A DNA stretch of 64,000 bases from Sequoia sempervirens (lineage: Eukaryota > Streptophyta > Pinopsida > Cupressales > Cupressaceae), in contig VDFB02000003.1 in the NCBI GenBank assembly GCA_007258455.2, positions 39,869,986 through 39,933,985 of the forward strand, written 5' to 3'. Made by a program: the position numbers and the translations under genes. This document shows positions 1-10,818 of the stretch, piece after piece. The stretch's first letter is position 1. Each line of letters starts with the position of its first letter. The notes below the pieces were generated by a model. It was not told where the DNA came from. It saw only the letters and a program-made list of their open reading frames with translations, and did no database searches.

Positions 1-291
1 TTTTCTGCTGTCCACACACCTTCAAACATACAACTAAACATACTTTCCACCTTCTCCAAGAAAATCCACACTTGCAACAACAACCTACACAATCTAGCCA
101 AGAATGGCTACCAAAACCAAGTCCAAATTGCATGTAATCTTAAAAAATAGGCTCCCAAAGCTTCTCCAGCAAAAAGCCATGACCAAGTTGGGAAGAAACC
201 TTCCAAAAATCACTAAAAAACCTTAGGAAATTGAGTTAAAATATTATTTTGGTTGATGCAAGATTGCTAGTCAACCATGGATGCTCCTGCA
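1..291 (-). repeat. 3' LTR, partial (minus-strand gypsy relic)
   Basis: This segment matches 2226-2513 closely, including the shared run through AATGGCTACCAAAACC and the terminal GGATGCTC-TGCA. The match ends abruptly at TGCA (291), which is the element's TG terminus read on the minus strand. Only the outer part is inside the window. Confidence 0.8.
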
Positions 292-328
292 TTAGACACC
301 CAAGTAGAAAAAAATTGTGAGCTTGGTC

Positions 329-1606
329 TCACAAAATGGAGTTGAATGGTAGAACCATCCTTTCAAGTTGTAAACAACCGTCAGAAAACTCTATTGTTGA
401 AATTGGTACCTCTGATTTGTTCTTCTTTCTCCCCTTCCAGCACCTAGCCAGAACAAGTATCCTTCTCCTCTGACAGTTCATCTCTGCATTCAACATTTTC
501 AATGTGGAATCAGCTCCACCATAAACCAACCACCTCCACCAAATGCAACTCACAATATCTTCCAATCTTGTGGGATTCAACCCACCATATTCTAACCACC
601 TCCTCCAAAATGCACCTACACTAAACTTTGCAATACCAAACAAGTCTTCTACTTTCCATACTTCACTAGCAATCTCTAACTAAACCATCTCATTTGAATT
701 CACTAAATCATCCAACTGATCATGAAAATAATTAAAAAGAAAAGGTTTTACCTCCTCAATACTTGCTGCAATGTCAATCTCAACCTCATCAAAGCATTCA
801 TCAAAATTTGATTTCACCTCATTACCTTTTGCTGCAATCTTCACTCCACCTTCTTTCAACACTTGTCATTCCTTTTCTACCACTAAAATCCTTTCATCTA
901 CACAAAATCCACTCTCATCTTCATCATAAAAATGAAACATATTATGCATTACCTCTTTCTCTTCAACCTTTTCTTCACCACTGCCTACTGCCATATCTTC
1001 TTCACCTTCACTCTTAGCTACACTTTCATTTTCCATTACTTTCAAGTCCTCCAAAGGAAACTCATCATCCTTAATCATTGGTGCACTTTCCACTTCTTTT
1101 CCCTCTTTAAACTTTTGAACAAGGATTTCCACATTTTCCTTTTCATCCTTCTTCCCTGCACACAAAGTTTCACTTGCAAACATATCAGTACCAAAAGAAC
1201 AATAAGATTCAACCCTTCCCATTTTATTTTCCTTTCTATCCTTATTATCTGCTACAACTTCTTTTGCCACTTCCTCTTACCTATCTTGCAAAGGATTCCA
1301 AATATATTCTTCCCCATCCTTTATGATTCTATATGTATTCTTCCTACCATCATGTAGAGCTCTTCGATCATACAACCATGGTCTACCCAACAAAACATGG
1401 CATATATCCATAGGTACTATATCGCATACACTCACATCCTTATATCTATGAATTTGAAAATCAACCACACATTTCTCACTTACCCATATCTGGAAATCTC
1501 CTTGTAACCAAGAAATGTAGTATGGGCTAGGATGCTTGATTCTTTTCAATTTTAGCTTGTCTACCATCTCTTTGGATACAATATTATTGGTGCTACCGCT
1601 GTCCAC
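329..1606 (-). pseudogene. Gypsy-type aspartic protease followed by acidic region
   Basis: One reading frame of about 426 codons is broken by in-frame stops near 1277, 866 and 680. The N-terminal part carries a retropepsin motif DSGSTNNIVS, which is the catalytic D-S/T-G, and a later LLGRPWL that matches the family's second conserved strand. Next comes a highly acidic lysine/glutamate-rich stretch. The C-terminal part repeats a motif, WRRWLEYGG then WWRWLVYGG. Gag is absent upstream and no reverse transcriptase follows. The protease call is firm; the function of the acidic and WRRWLEYGG parts is not known to me. Confidence 0.75.
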
Positions 1607-1858
1607 AATGAATTTTCAACATTTCCCACTCACTTTACACCTTGTTCGAAATAAATTACTCCTCTGGATGGGATCTTGATTCTCTTTTTTTCGCTCTGGA
1701 AATTATTTCTTCATCACAAAAAATTCTCCTGACTTCCAAGACATTTTCTCAAACACTTTTCCACACTCTATTTGCAACAACTTCACTCTCTACCTACAGT
1801 TCTTGGTGCAAACTACCTCACATCAGCGCTTCTTCCTGCACACTCAGGAACAACCAAC

Positions 1859-1869
1859 TTTGATACCAC
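1859..1869 (-). other. Primer-binding site (initiator tRNA-Met type)
   Basis: Read on the minus strand this is TGGTATCAAA, one base after the CA end of the LTR. It matches the usual plant retrotransposon primer site complementary to the 3' end of initiator tRNA-Met (TGGTATCAGA) with one change, and fixes the element's orientation. Confidence 0.8.
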
Positions 1870-2513
1870 TGATTTAGTAAGATCTAACCCTCAATCACAA
1901 ACTCCCAACAACATAAGATTCAACTCAAAAATTGTTTGAAATAACACAAAAAATCTGCAAATAGTTTGATTCATTAACTATTCAACTTTTCTCCGTATTA
2001 CATGGAAATCATTACCAAAATGAAAATACATCATATACATCCATATGGGCTGATATAAACCATTAAAAACTGAAATAATACTGATATAAGTCTATTACAA
2101 ATAGAAAATATCAATCAAAAATTGACCTCCTTCAATCTATCCCCTTCATGTAGCTTCTAGCTCCTTTAATATACAATCTTCAATGAGAAGTTGTTGCTGC
2201 AATAAAGCAACAACTTTCAAACCTATTTTTTGTCGTCCACACACCTTCAAACCTATAACCAAACATCCTTTCCACCTCCAAGAAAATCCACATCTGCAAC
2301 AACTACCTACACAATCTAGCCAAGAATGGCTACCAAAACCAAGTCCAAATTGCATGTAATCTTCAAAAACAGGCTCCCAAAGTTTCTCTAGCAAAAAGCC
2401 ATGACCAAGTTGGGAAGAAACCTCCCAAAAATCACTAAAAAACCTTAGAAAATTAAATTAAAATATTATTTTGGTTGATGCAATATTTCTAGTCAACTGT
2501 GGATGCTCTTGCA
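1870..2513 (-). repeat. 5' LTR (minus-strand gypsy relic), 644 bp
   Basis: On the minus strand it starts TGCAAGAGC and ends ACTAAATCA, directly before the primer-binding site. Its outer 290 bp are duplicated at 1-291. Confidence 0.75.
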
Positions 2514-2518
2514 TCACC

Positions 2519-3661
2519 AATCCTAGCGGTAGCCAAGAAGTTAGGAAAAGAGAACCAAGAATTAAGGCTAGGCTTGACCAAATCTTGACAAGGTTGGATA
2601 ACCTTGAACAAGAAAGGATAAGAGCTAGGGTTGAGGAAGTTCCGGTTAATAGGAATGAAGGTGAAAACTCTTGTCATGGACATAATGAAAACCATGATCA
2701 CGAAATGGAAAGATCACCAATACCATCTAAGGAAAGAAATAAGAAGTGCATGGCTTCAAAAATTTCTAAGGATATGAAGAAGATTTTTCCACCCAAGTTT
2801 GAGGGAAGCACCAATGGGGATGAAACTGAGGCATGGCTTGTTCAAATGGAAAATTATTTTGAAATATGAAATTACACCGAGACCACTAAATCTGCTTGGG
2901 GTGCATACCAATTAGCTGAAGAAGCTTCAACTTGGTGGATGAACAAAAAGTTGGAACTCAATATCAACTCATGGAAGTTGACATGGGGGGGAATTTGTTG
3001 AGATTTTTCACAAGTGATGATTACCCCAATTATACTAGACCAAAAACTCATGAATTTCTAAAGTTTGAAGCAAGGAAATATGTCGGTCAACGAATATTGA
3101 ATTTTTTTTACTCGACTTCTGCATTATGTTCCTATATATCATAAGGATGAGCGCTTCCGCATTGGAAAATTTATAATGGGACTTAACAACCAAATCAGAG
3201 GAGAAGTGGATATGCATGGTCCAACAACTATGGATATTGTATATGAGAAGGCAATTAAGCAAGAGTAGAAGCTTAGAGCTACCTCCAGTAGGCAGGAAAA
3301 TAGAGATCATAGGAAGGATGTAGAAATTCCCGACAAGCAATATCCAAAGAAGGTGGAGGTTGTGCAAAATGTATCTAAGAAAGGGAAAAAATGCAACCGC
3401 AATAGTGGTAAATATTTGAGAAGGGAGCAGAAGAGGAATGGTTCCAACGGAGGAAATACCAATAATACTGGTGGAAATGCTAGTGGATTTGGAGAACCCG
3501 CGAAGAGGAAGGTACCTTTTACAAGATGCTATACTTGTGGGGGAAACCATTTTGCTAGATATTTTCCTAGTAAGCCTTTTGGTAGTTCGCTACCAACTCA
3601 GCAAGCAATGTTCCAACAAAGGATACATGCAGTGGTGGATGATTTCCAAGCAGAGTATTAG
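2519..3661 (+). pseudogene. Gypsy gag (capsid/nucleocapsid), broken
   Basis: The frame begins with a charged region (IKARLDQILTRLDNLEQER) and continues into FPPKFEGSTNGDETEAWL, a hallmark of plant gypsy capsid proteins. A stop near 2867 and several frame changes follow. Near 3523-3567 there is a zinc knuckle, CYTCGGNHFARYFP, in which the last cysteine of the C-C-H-C motif has become F, so it would not bind zinc normally. The start lies in DNA displaced by the neighbouring minus-strand element. Confidence 0.75.
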
Positions 3662-4010
3662 GCAACTCCCATTGAAACTCCAGGTATTTTATTTGGTTCT
3701 TATTGATACAGGTGCAACTAAGAATTTCATTTCACCTAGAGTAGCTAAAAAATTATCTAGAAATGTTGGACACATGATAACATCTTGGGATGTAGAGTAT
3801 GCAAACCAGATAATAGAAAAGGTGGAACAATGTTTGTTCAAGGCTAGGATAGAGCTACCTTGTTTCTCTACTGAAGTAAACCTTTATGTCACACCTTTCA
3901 GATCCTATGATGTTATCTTAGGTATGAACTGGTTGTGCGGACATAGGGCTAAGGTATATTTCCATTGAAAAATCGTTGAATGTCTAGATGATTTTGGTAA
4001 TTGAGTAAAA
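3662..4010 (+). pseudogene. Gypsy aspartic protease
   Basis: The motif DTGATKNFIS (active-site D-T-G at about 3704) is followed by YDVILGMNWL, the conserved LGMxWL strand of plant gypsy proteases. The frame ends in a stop at about 3966 and the linker to reverse transcriptase also holds stops. Confidence 0.8.
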
Positions 4011-4224
4011 TTCCAAGGGACACCTATAGAGGTGAAGATTCGTCAAATCTCGACAATGCAACTAGTGAGGGATGAGAAGATAGGGTGTAAGCTCTTTATC
4101 GTTAAGCTTGAATAACTCGAGGAAAGTTATGATAACTTGGATCTCCAGAGTTTCCAAGAGATGGAAGATGGTGAGATAGATGACACTGGGATGTCTAACA
4201 TGGAAAGATATCCTATATTGAGAA

Positions 4225-5049
4225 AAAATTTGGATGTGTTTCTGGAGGAGTTACCTAGATTACCACTAAATAGGATATTGATTTCTCTATAGACATAATT
4301 CTAGGGTTTGAACCTATTTCCAAGGTTCCTTACAGGATGATGACAACTGAGCTAATGGAGCTTAAGGCACAGTTGGATGAATTGTTGTCAAAAGGGTTGA
4401 CAAGACCAAGTGTTTCACATTAGGGAGAGCCAGTCATTTTTGTGAAAAAGAATGGTACCTTGCATTTGTGCATTGACTATCTTATGCTTAACAAAGCCAC
4501 GGTGAAGAACAAGTATTTGTTACCATGCGTTGATGATCTTTTTGATCAAATGAGAGGAGTTTCCATATTATCAAAGATAGATTTAAGATCTGGTTATCAC
4601 CAATTAAGGATTAGAGATGAAGATATCTTTGAGACTATGTTTAGAACCATATATGGACATTATGAGTTCACAGTTTTACCTTTTGGGTTGACAAATGCAC
4701 CTGCTGCATTCATGAATATGATGAATAGTGTGTTTAGAGACTACCTAGATAAATTTATCTTGGTTTTTCTAGATGACATCCTTATTTATTCTAAGAATGA
4801 GGAAGATCACTGTAAACATTTAGAGATAGTATTGCAACATTTAAGAGAGCACACATTATATGATAAACTATCTAAGTGTACTTTCTTCCAAAGGAGAGTG
4901 CATTATCTAGGGCATGTAATCTCGGTGGAAGGAATCTCCGTAGATCCTGATAAGATCAAGGCAGTACTTGAGTGGCCTATACCCAAGAATGTGTCTGAGG
5001 TTAGAATTTTTATTGGTCTAGCCGGGTACTATAGAAATTTTGTTGCGAA
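4225..5049 (+). pseudogene. Gypsy reverse transcriptase
   Basis: Conserved reverse transcriptase blocks appear in order: [45 protein letters not shown], the catalytic FLDD (in [10 protein letters not shown], the gypsy form of the YxDD box), and HYLGHVIS. From 4442 to about 5049 the frame is open. Upstream stops (for example before GEPVIF) break it. At residue NF in the YYRNF motif the frame runs into the solo LTR and picks up again at 7514. Confidence 0.9.
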
Positions 5050-5054
5050 CTTCT

Positions 5055-7513
5055 TGTTATCTACTGAAATTGTACCCTTATCAAGTTGTAGAACTTGATA
5101 TCTCAGAGAAACATGGGAACTTTTCCAAGTTGTGGGTCACCTAAAAATTGGAAAAGAACCTCCGGAGAAGGCCGACTTCCTTTGTGTTATCACCTAACTA
5201 CTAATCTTTGTAAGGAAAAGGGAGGAGTGCATGAAAATGAAAATTAAATCCTATGGTGATACACCAAATTGACAAGAGCAATGAGACACTCAGGTTACAC
5301 TTGAATACTGATGATGGATATGGGACTGCACAACAAGTTTCTATAGATTATGCATAAGTATTTCATAAACAAGTTTTACATGCACACACTTTTAAGAAGG
5401 AAAATAATTTTTTCACAAATTAAAAGCTCATGTGCAATTCAGTAAACACAATTTGTAATATGCATAATACTACTTTTGCAAAGAGAGGCACACTAACATG
5501 AGACAAAGCTATAATGAAATAGAAAAATTTCACAAAGTAGCTTGATCAATCACCTAAAAATGCACAATATTTTACAAGAACTAGAAGGAAAATTGAACCA
5601 TCAATGGTAACCAAGGTAAATTCTATATATCATGCTCCAAATTCCAAATGAGTTACAAAGCATACATCAGTTGAGAAAGGATTTAAGGAAAATCACTGAC
5701 TCTCTAGAATGCATAATCAGAACCTCCTCTTACAAAGAGGAAAAAATGCCATATATACTAAAAGTGTCAGCCCCTGCCCTAGGGCTTACAAAAATGAATC
5801 GGGTTCTGAACACGTCGGCCCTCAGATCTTTTGGAATATAGTTAATGTTGCATTCAATGTGCATCCCTTTGTCCATGTCGGTGAAAAGATCACCCTCAGG
5901 AGTGGCCTTCAGATCTTTTGTAATAATCACATTAACTTGCAGCCCTCATGTCTGCCCTCGAAACTCGTTAGAGCTGCTTTGAATTTTTCTGAGTGTTATC
6001 ATAAATGTCGATCTACTCTTTCCAGTCGACATCCCAGCTATCCTTGTGGTTTCCTCTCTATTCTCCTTCTGTTCTAGACCCTTCTGCAAGTTGACCCTCT
6101 TCAAGAAGCAACATCAGGCGCCCTCTGAATTGAATTCACATGCCCTGATCATCCATCGAAGCAAAGTAGATCCATTTCATTTATGCTCTGTTGATCTTCT
6201 TGGCACTGGTCAAGCTACCAACGGTTCACCTATAGCTTCCTCTGATTGGTTGAAAAGATGCCACGTGTGATCACTAGACGGTCAAAGGTTATTCCTGCAG
6301 AGTCGCATATCGGTGAGACACTAGCCATGTCTCCCTAATGCCACAATGCTCCAGAGCAGTTATCGGCATAACTTGCCACTGTCGGTGAGACCTTATAGCG
6401 AGTTGCAAGAGTCAGACCGATATCCCCATTGTCATCGCCTAGACTATTGACAAGATATATTGCTTTCGGCAAGAGGTCTTGCCGAAAGCATCTGACAGTA
6501 GATAGCATTCCAACCAAACCATCGGCAAGAGTCTCAGCGATGCTCAACACGAACACACCCATCAGCAAGACAAACAAGTCAGGACAAGGTCTCAGCCAGC
6601 TCCTATCGGTTACACCGAAGAGTTAAAACTATCAGCGAGACATCATGAATCGACAAGACATCATAGCGAGCTCAAAACACTATGCCAAAGGCCCCATCCT
6701 TTGGTGAGACTCCTGCGAGTTGGGAAGACTTTACCTCAAACTCAAAACTCTACACCAAAGGCACAATCCTTTAGCGAGACATTCTTGGGTTGGCAAGACA
6801 TCTCCCCGACGCTGGCTATTTCGGAAAGACTTCGATCATTTTGGTGAGACTCCACCCTATCAATGAGACCTCACCCCGAACACATCCTTCTTAGGTGGGG
6901 CTTCCTCTGGTCAGCAAGACATTATGCCAAACCCAAAAATCTTTTGGCCAGACTTCCACCTTTCGGCGAGACGTTACAACAAGCCCCAAACTTCTCCCCG
7001 ACGCCTGCCATTTTGGCAAGACCACCGGTCATCGGCAAGACATCACATCGAAGCCACAGCCTTTCGGCGAGACTTCACCCCATCGGTGAGACATCTCCCC
7101 GAGCCAAAAACATTACGCTGAGAGTTCCATTTATTGGCCAGAGGTCAGAGCGAAGGTAAACCACTCTCCTCGACGCTAACCTTGTGAACAACTGTTGGCG
7201 GGACTTCCTTGGTCGGGGAGAGATAAAAAGAAATTTCATGGCGAAAAAAATGTCTCAGCGACCTGAGGATTTCGAATGAATATAGCACAACAACTAGTTG
7301 GCAAGAAAACTGGAGGGTCTCACCGACTTTCTTCTTTGAGGAGTTCTATACCAGGTCCGACTGAGGCATACCATCCAACATACTTCCTTGTGAAATAGCA
7401 TCAGATTTATGATTTAACCCTTGATGCAAATGTTCGTCCATTTGGCCTTCACGAACACTTGAAAACATAGGTTCCCCTGCCTGATTGAGCTCGTAGGTGA
7501 AAATTGGGTAACA
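5055..7513. mobile_element. Solo LTR, 2459 bp, nested in the gypsy pol gene
   Basis: The insert starts TGTTATCTAC and ends GGGTAACA, so it has TG...CA termini with inverted TGTTA/TAACA. It is flanked on both sides by CTTCT (5050-5054 and 7514-7518). Removing the insert and one CTTCT restores the reading frame of the reverse transcriptase/RNase H junction apart from one stop. No polyprotein, primer site or internal direct repeat is visible, so a solo LTR is the simplest reading. The right half is GC-richer than its surroundings. Its family and orientation are unknown. Confidence 0.8.
6300..7150 (+). repeat. Irregular array of a TCGGCRAGAC-like motif
   Basis: Within the solo LTR, a short motif near TCGGCGAGAC / TCGGCAAGAC / TCGGTGAGAC recurs roughly twenty times at uneven spacing of about 15-80 bp (for example near 6382, 6523, 6960, 7030, 7060 and 7081). 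Open frames across it are by-products of the repetition. Confidence 0.6.
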
Positions 7514-7518
7514 CTTCT

Positions 7519-8005
7519 CCTAGATTGCTTTTCCAATTACCTCTTTGCAAAGAAAAGGGGAGAAATTTGAGTGGACTGAGAAGTGCCAAGAAGACTTTGA
7601 TCTACTTAAACAGAAGTTGGCCACTGCGTCGATCTTGAAAGTACCAGATCCTGAGGGTAACTTTGGGGTTATCACAAATGCATGCGAGGAAGGGTCAGGA
7701 GGAGTGTTAATGCAAGATGGGCAAGTGATTGCTTTTGAATCTAGACAGTTGAAACGTTATGAGAAAACTTATGCATCGCATGATTTAGAGTTAGCAACCA
7801 TGGTTCACGCATTGAAAATGTGGAGGAACTACTTGTTAGGGAAACCCTTTGAATTAAAAAATGACCACAATGGGTTAAAGTACCTTTTCACTCAACCTAA
7901 TCTGAATGCAAGGCAGAGAAGATGGTTGGAGTTAATAGCTAACTATGATTTCAATATCAGTTATATAAAAGGGAAAGAAAATTGGGTTGTCGATGCCTTG
8001 AGTTG
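7519..8005 (+). pseudogene. Gypsy RNase H domain
   Basis: The domain continues the polymerase frame after the solo LTR. It has EKCQEDFDLLKQKL, VITNACEEGSGGVL, SHDLELATMVHALKMWRNYL and NDHNGLKYLF, which match the plant gypsy RNase H in order. The first catalytic aspartate (normally in TDAS) is N here; the DLELA glutamate and the DH aspartate are kept. It ends VVDALS followed by a stop, where families usually continue with SR. Confidence 0.85.
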
Positions 8006-8068
8006 AAGATGTCATATTGCTTCAATAGTAACGAATCAAACCGACTTTAAGGGACAAGTGTTACAAAA

Positions 8069-9302
8069 GTGATGAGTACTACTTGCAAGTCAAGCAGGCA
8101 CTCGGTAATAATCCACAAGATTCTAGGTATGAGGGTTTTCATTTTGAACCTAATGGATTACTTAGAAATATGGGTAGGATGTATGTTCCTGACGCAATGG
8201 AGTTACGAAACCTGGTATGGAAAGAAGTACATGAAGCACCGTACTTTGGACACCCTAGAGTGACCAAAATGATGGTGGATGTGAAGCCATTATATTTTTG
8301 GAAAGGGATGAAAGGAGATGCTGCTAATTTTGTGGCTAGATGTCTGTAATGTCAAAGGGTGAAGGTAGAGCATCATCATCCTACAGGATTGTTATATCCA
8401 CATGACATACTAGAGATGAAGTGGAAAGTCATAAGTATGGAATTTGTGCAAGGATTTCCTATGTCTAGAAATAAGCACAATGTCATTCTTGTGGTAGTAG
8501 ATAAGCTTACCAAAGTCACAAATTTTATACTCGAGAATCTAATCGATGGAGCACCTGTCATAGCTAGGAAGTTTGTGCAATAAGTGTTTAGGTTGCATGG
8601 AATTCTAGAGAATTTTATCTCGGATAGGGATGCATGAGTCACTTCTAGGTTTTGGAAAACCTTGTTTTCTGCACTAGGGACTCAGTTGAATATTAGCTCA
8701 GCCTATCATCTAGAAACAGATGGAAAAATGGAAAGGGTGAATCAAGTATTGGAAGACCTACTAAGAATGTATTGCATGGATCAACAGTACAAGTGGGAAG
8801 ACTACTTACCCTTAGTTGAATTTTCTTAAAAAAATTCTTATCATTCTATGATGAAAATGGCTCCTTTCGAAGTGTTGTATGGTCAAAAGTGTCGAACTCC
8901 TATAAGTTGGGATAGACTTCAGGATAGTGTGACTCTCGGGATATAGAGATGTTGGCTAAGATGGATGAGGAAGTTAAGGTTGTGAAGAAAAGGTTGGTCA
9001 AAGCTAGCTAACGATCGTCAGAAAAGTTATGTCGATGCTAAGAGAGTGCCCTGAAACTTTGTCGTAGGTGACAAAGTGTTGTTGAGAGTAAAACCTCACA
9101 AAAAATCCATTAAATTTGGAAAGTTTTCCAAGTTAGCCATGCATTATATTGGACTGTTTGAGATTCTCGAGGAAGTGAATCTAGTAGCCTATCAAATAGC
9201 ATTGCCACCAACTCTTTCTAGAATTCATAATGTCTTCCATGTGTCTTACCTTAAGTGGTATGTACTCGGTGATAATCATGTGATTGATTGGATTGCTTTA
9301 TA
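8069..9302 (+). pseudogene. Gypsy integrase
   Basis: An HHCC zinc-binding region (HEAP..GHP ... CL-stop-CQ) is followed by the core. The first catalytic aspartate is replaced (WKVISMEFV instead of the family's MDF), the second is in SDRDA, and the glutamate is in ERVNQVL. Stops fall at 8348, 8581, 8635 and near 8827, with a frame change before VLLRVKPH. GLFEILEEV..AYQIALPPTLSRIHNVFHVS is the conserved C-terminal integrase module. Confidence 0.85.
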
Positions 9303-9497
9303 GGTACAGGACCTCAGAGTGGTAACACTCAAGCCCATCAAGGTGCTCAGAACACGTAAGCTTCGCTTGTGTAACAAGGAGGTTCTGCAATGCAAAGTCC
9401 AGTGGGATTAGTACATGCAAGACTTGGCCACTTGGGAAGATTATGCTGAGATTCAACAAAAGTTTCCTCTTGTTTTAGAATCTTATGAAAATGCTTG
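9303..9497 (+). pseudogene. Chromodomain-like C-terminal tail of gypsy integrase
   Basis: After the stop at 9301 the same frame continues with KVLRTRKLRLCNKEVLQCKV, a W, and then ATWEDYAEIQQKFP. The basic strand plus aromatic ATWED pattern matches the truncated chromodomain at the end of plant chromovirus integrases. One stop (near 9409) breaks it. Confidence 0.6.
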
Positions 9498-9562
9498 AAC
9501 AAAATGTTGATTGTTGCTTTGTTTTATGTTGCTACATAAAATCATTGGGGATGATCATTTAC

Positions 9563-9573
9563 AAGGGGGGGAG
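9563..9573 (+). other. Polypurine tract
   Basis: AAGGGGGGGAG lies two bases before TGTTACACCCC, the start of the 3' LTR. It is the expected plus-strand primer for reverse transcription. Confidence 0.8.
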
Positions 9574-9575
9574 TA

Positions 9576-10785
9576 TGTTACACCCCAATTGTGGAATTAC
9601 TATTTACTATTACTATGTAAGGTAAAATGTGAATGCAATGTGAATTCAGTGGATGAATAAATTGTGTGTGCACTTTGTTATCACTGTCTTTTTAATGAAT
9701 GTCATCTCATTTAATGTTATATGATGGAATGAATTTATGTGAATGGATGAATATTGTGTTGATATTATAACTTTGGAGATATAATGTGTATATTGCATAT
9801 TTTGTGAACTGACTGTCATGTACATGTGTTAGTGTTTGTAGGTACATGTTCAATTCCTCCAGGCAGAGGGGAAGTATCACTCAGAAGAAGGTCTTGGTCA
9901 GGTAACCAATACTATAACCTATCTGAGCTTACACACACCACAAGTAGAATAATTGAGTTAGGTTATTAAGTGGGAAGTTGGTAAGTCATCCTTAGTTGCT
10001 ATGTCTGCTTTAGTAAAAGTCTAGTTTACTAATGTGTGCATTATTAGGTGATGATTACTTGATGAGCTTATGATTTCCTTCTTGTTTCCATGATTGAATT
10101 GATATATGGAGTATACAGGGTATGTGTATGCAAACACACATGCATGGTGATGATATACTATACACACCAAGGAATGCGTACATGAGGGTACATAAGTAGA
10201 CATACCTATGCACACCCATGCACGAGTTGCTTATGTGCATAGAACTATCCAATGGAACCAACGACATGCATATGTATACATATAGACATATTTCTCATAG
10301 TCTCTTATCAAACACCATGGTAATTGTGTATTAGTTTGGTGAGTGAATCAAATGTGTGTGTGTGTATATATATATAATGTATGTACATATATCCATATGT
10401 ATATGTGTATCCATATACACATATGGTAGCAAATGGATATTCCCATGTGAATATCTCAATACATGTACACATACAAATACATATATATAGTGGCATATAT
10501 ATATAATAAATATACATATACATACATACATACATACATACATACATACATACATACATACATACATACATACATAAATACATACATACATACATACATA
10601 TATAGATATATATATATATATATCTGTGTGTGTGTGTGTGTGTATGTATACACAATCAATATGTCAATATGTCAATATGACAATGTGATTGTTGAGTTGA
10701 TATACTCTTTTGTATATTGATTATATATACATGCTTTATTGCTTTATGATAATATAAATATATATGTTAACATATGCATACATAC

Positions 10786-10818
<33 letters not shown>

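Larger units (their letters stand above)
1..2513 (-). mobile_element. Internally deleted Ty3/gypsy LTR retrotransposon relic
   Basis: Two direct repeats (1-291 and the right part of 1870-2513) flank a short internal region that reads on the minus strand. A primer-binding site complementary to initiator tRNA-Met lies just inside the right-hand LTR, and a retropepsin-like frame follows. Gag and the reverse transcriptase, RNase H and integrase domains are missing, so the internal part is only about 1.6 kb. The left LTR runs off the window. The right end abuts the gag of a plus-strand gypsy relic, which suggests that this element inserted there; the expected target duplication (TCACC after 2513) cannot be checked because the other end is outside. 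Confidence 0.8.

Noticed and set aside
763..1357. Plus-strand open frames rich in H, L, F and S
   Set aside because: They are shadows of the acidic, lysine/glutamate-rich minus-strand gypsy frame.
10308..10720. Several open frames rich in Y, I, C, M and T on both strands
   Set aside because: They are translations of the TATG/CATA and TG microsatellites and carry no protein signal.
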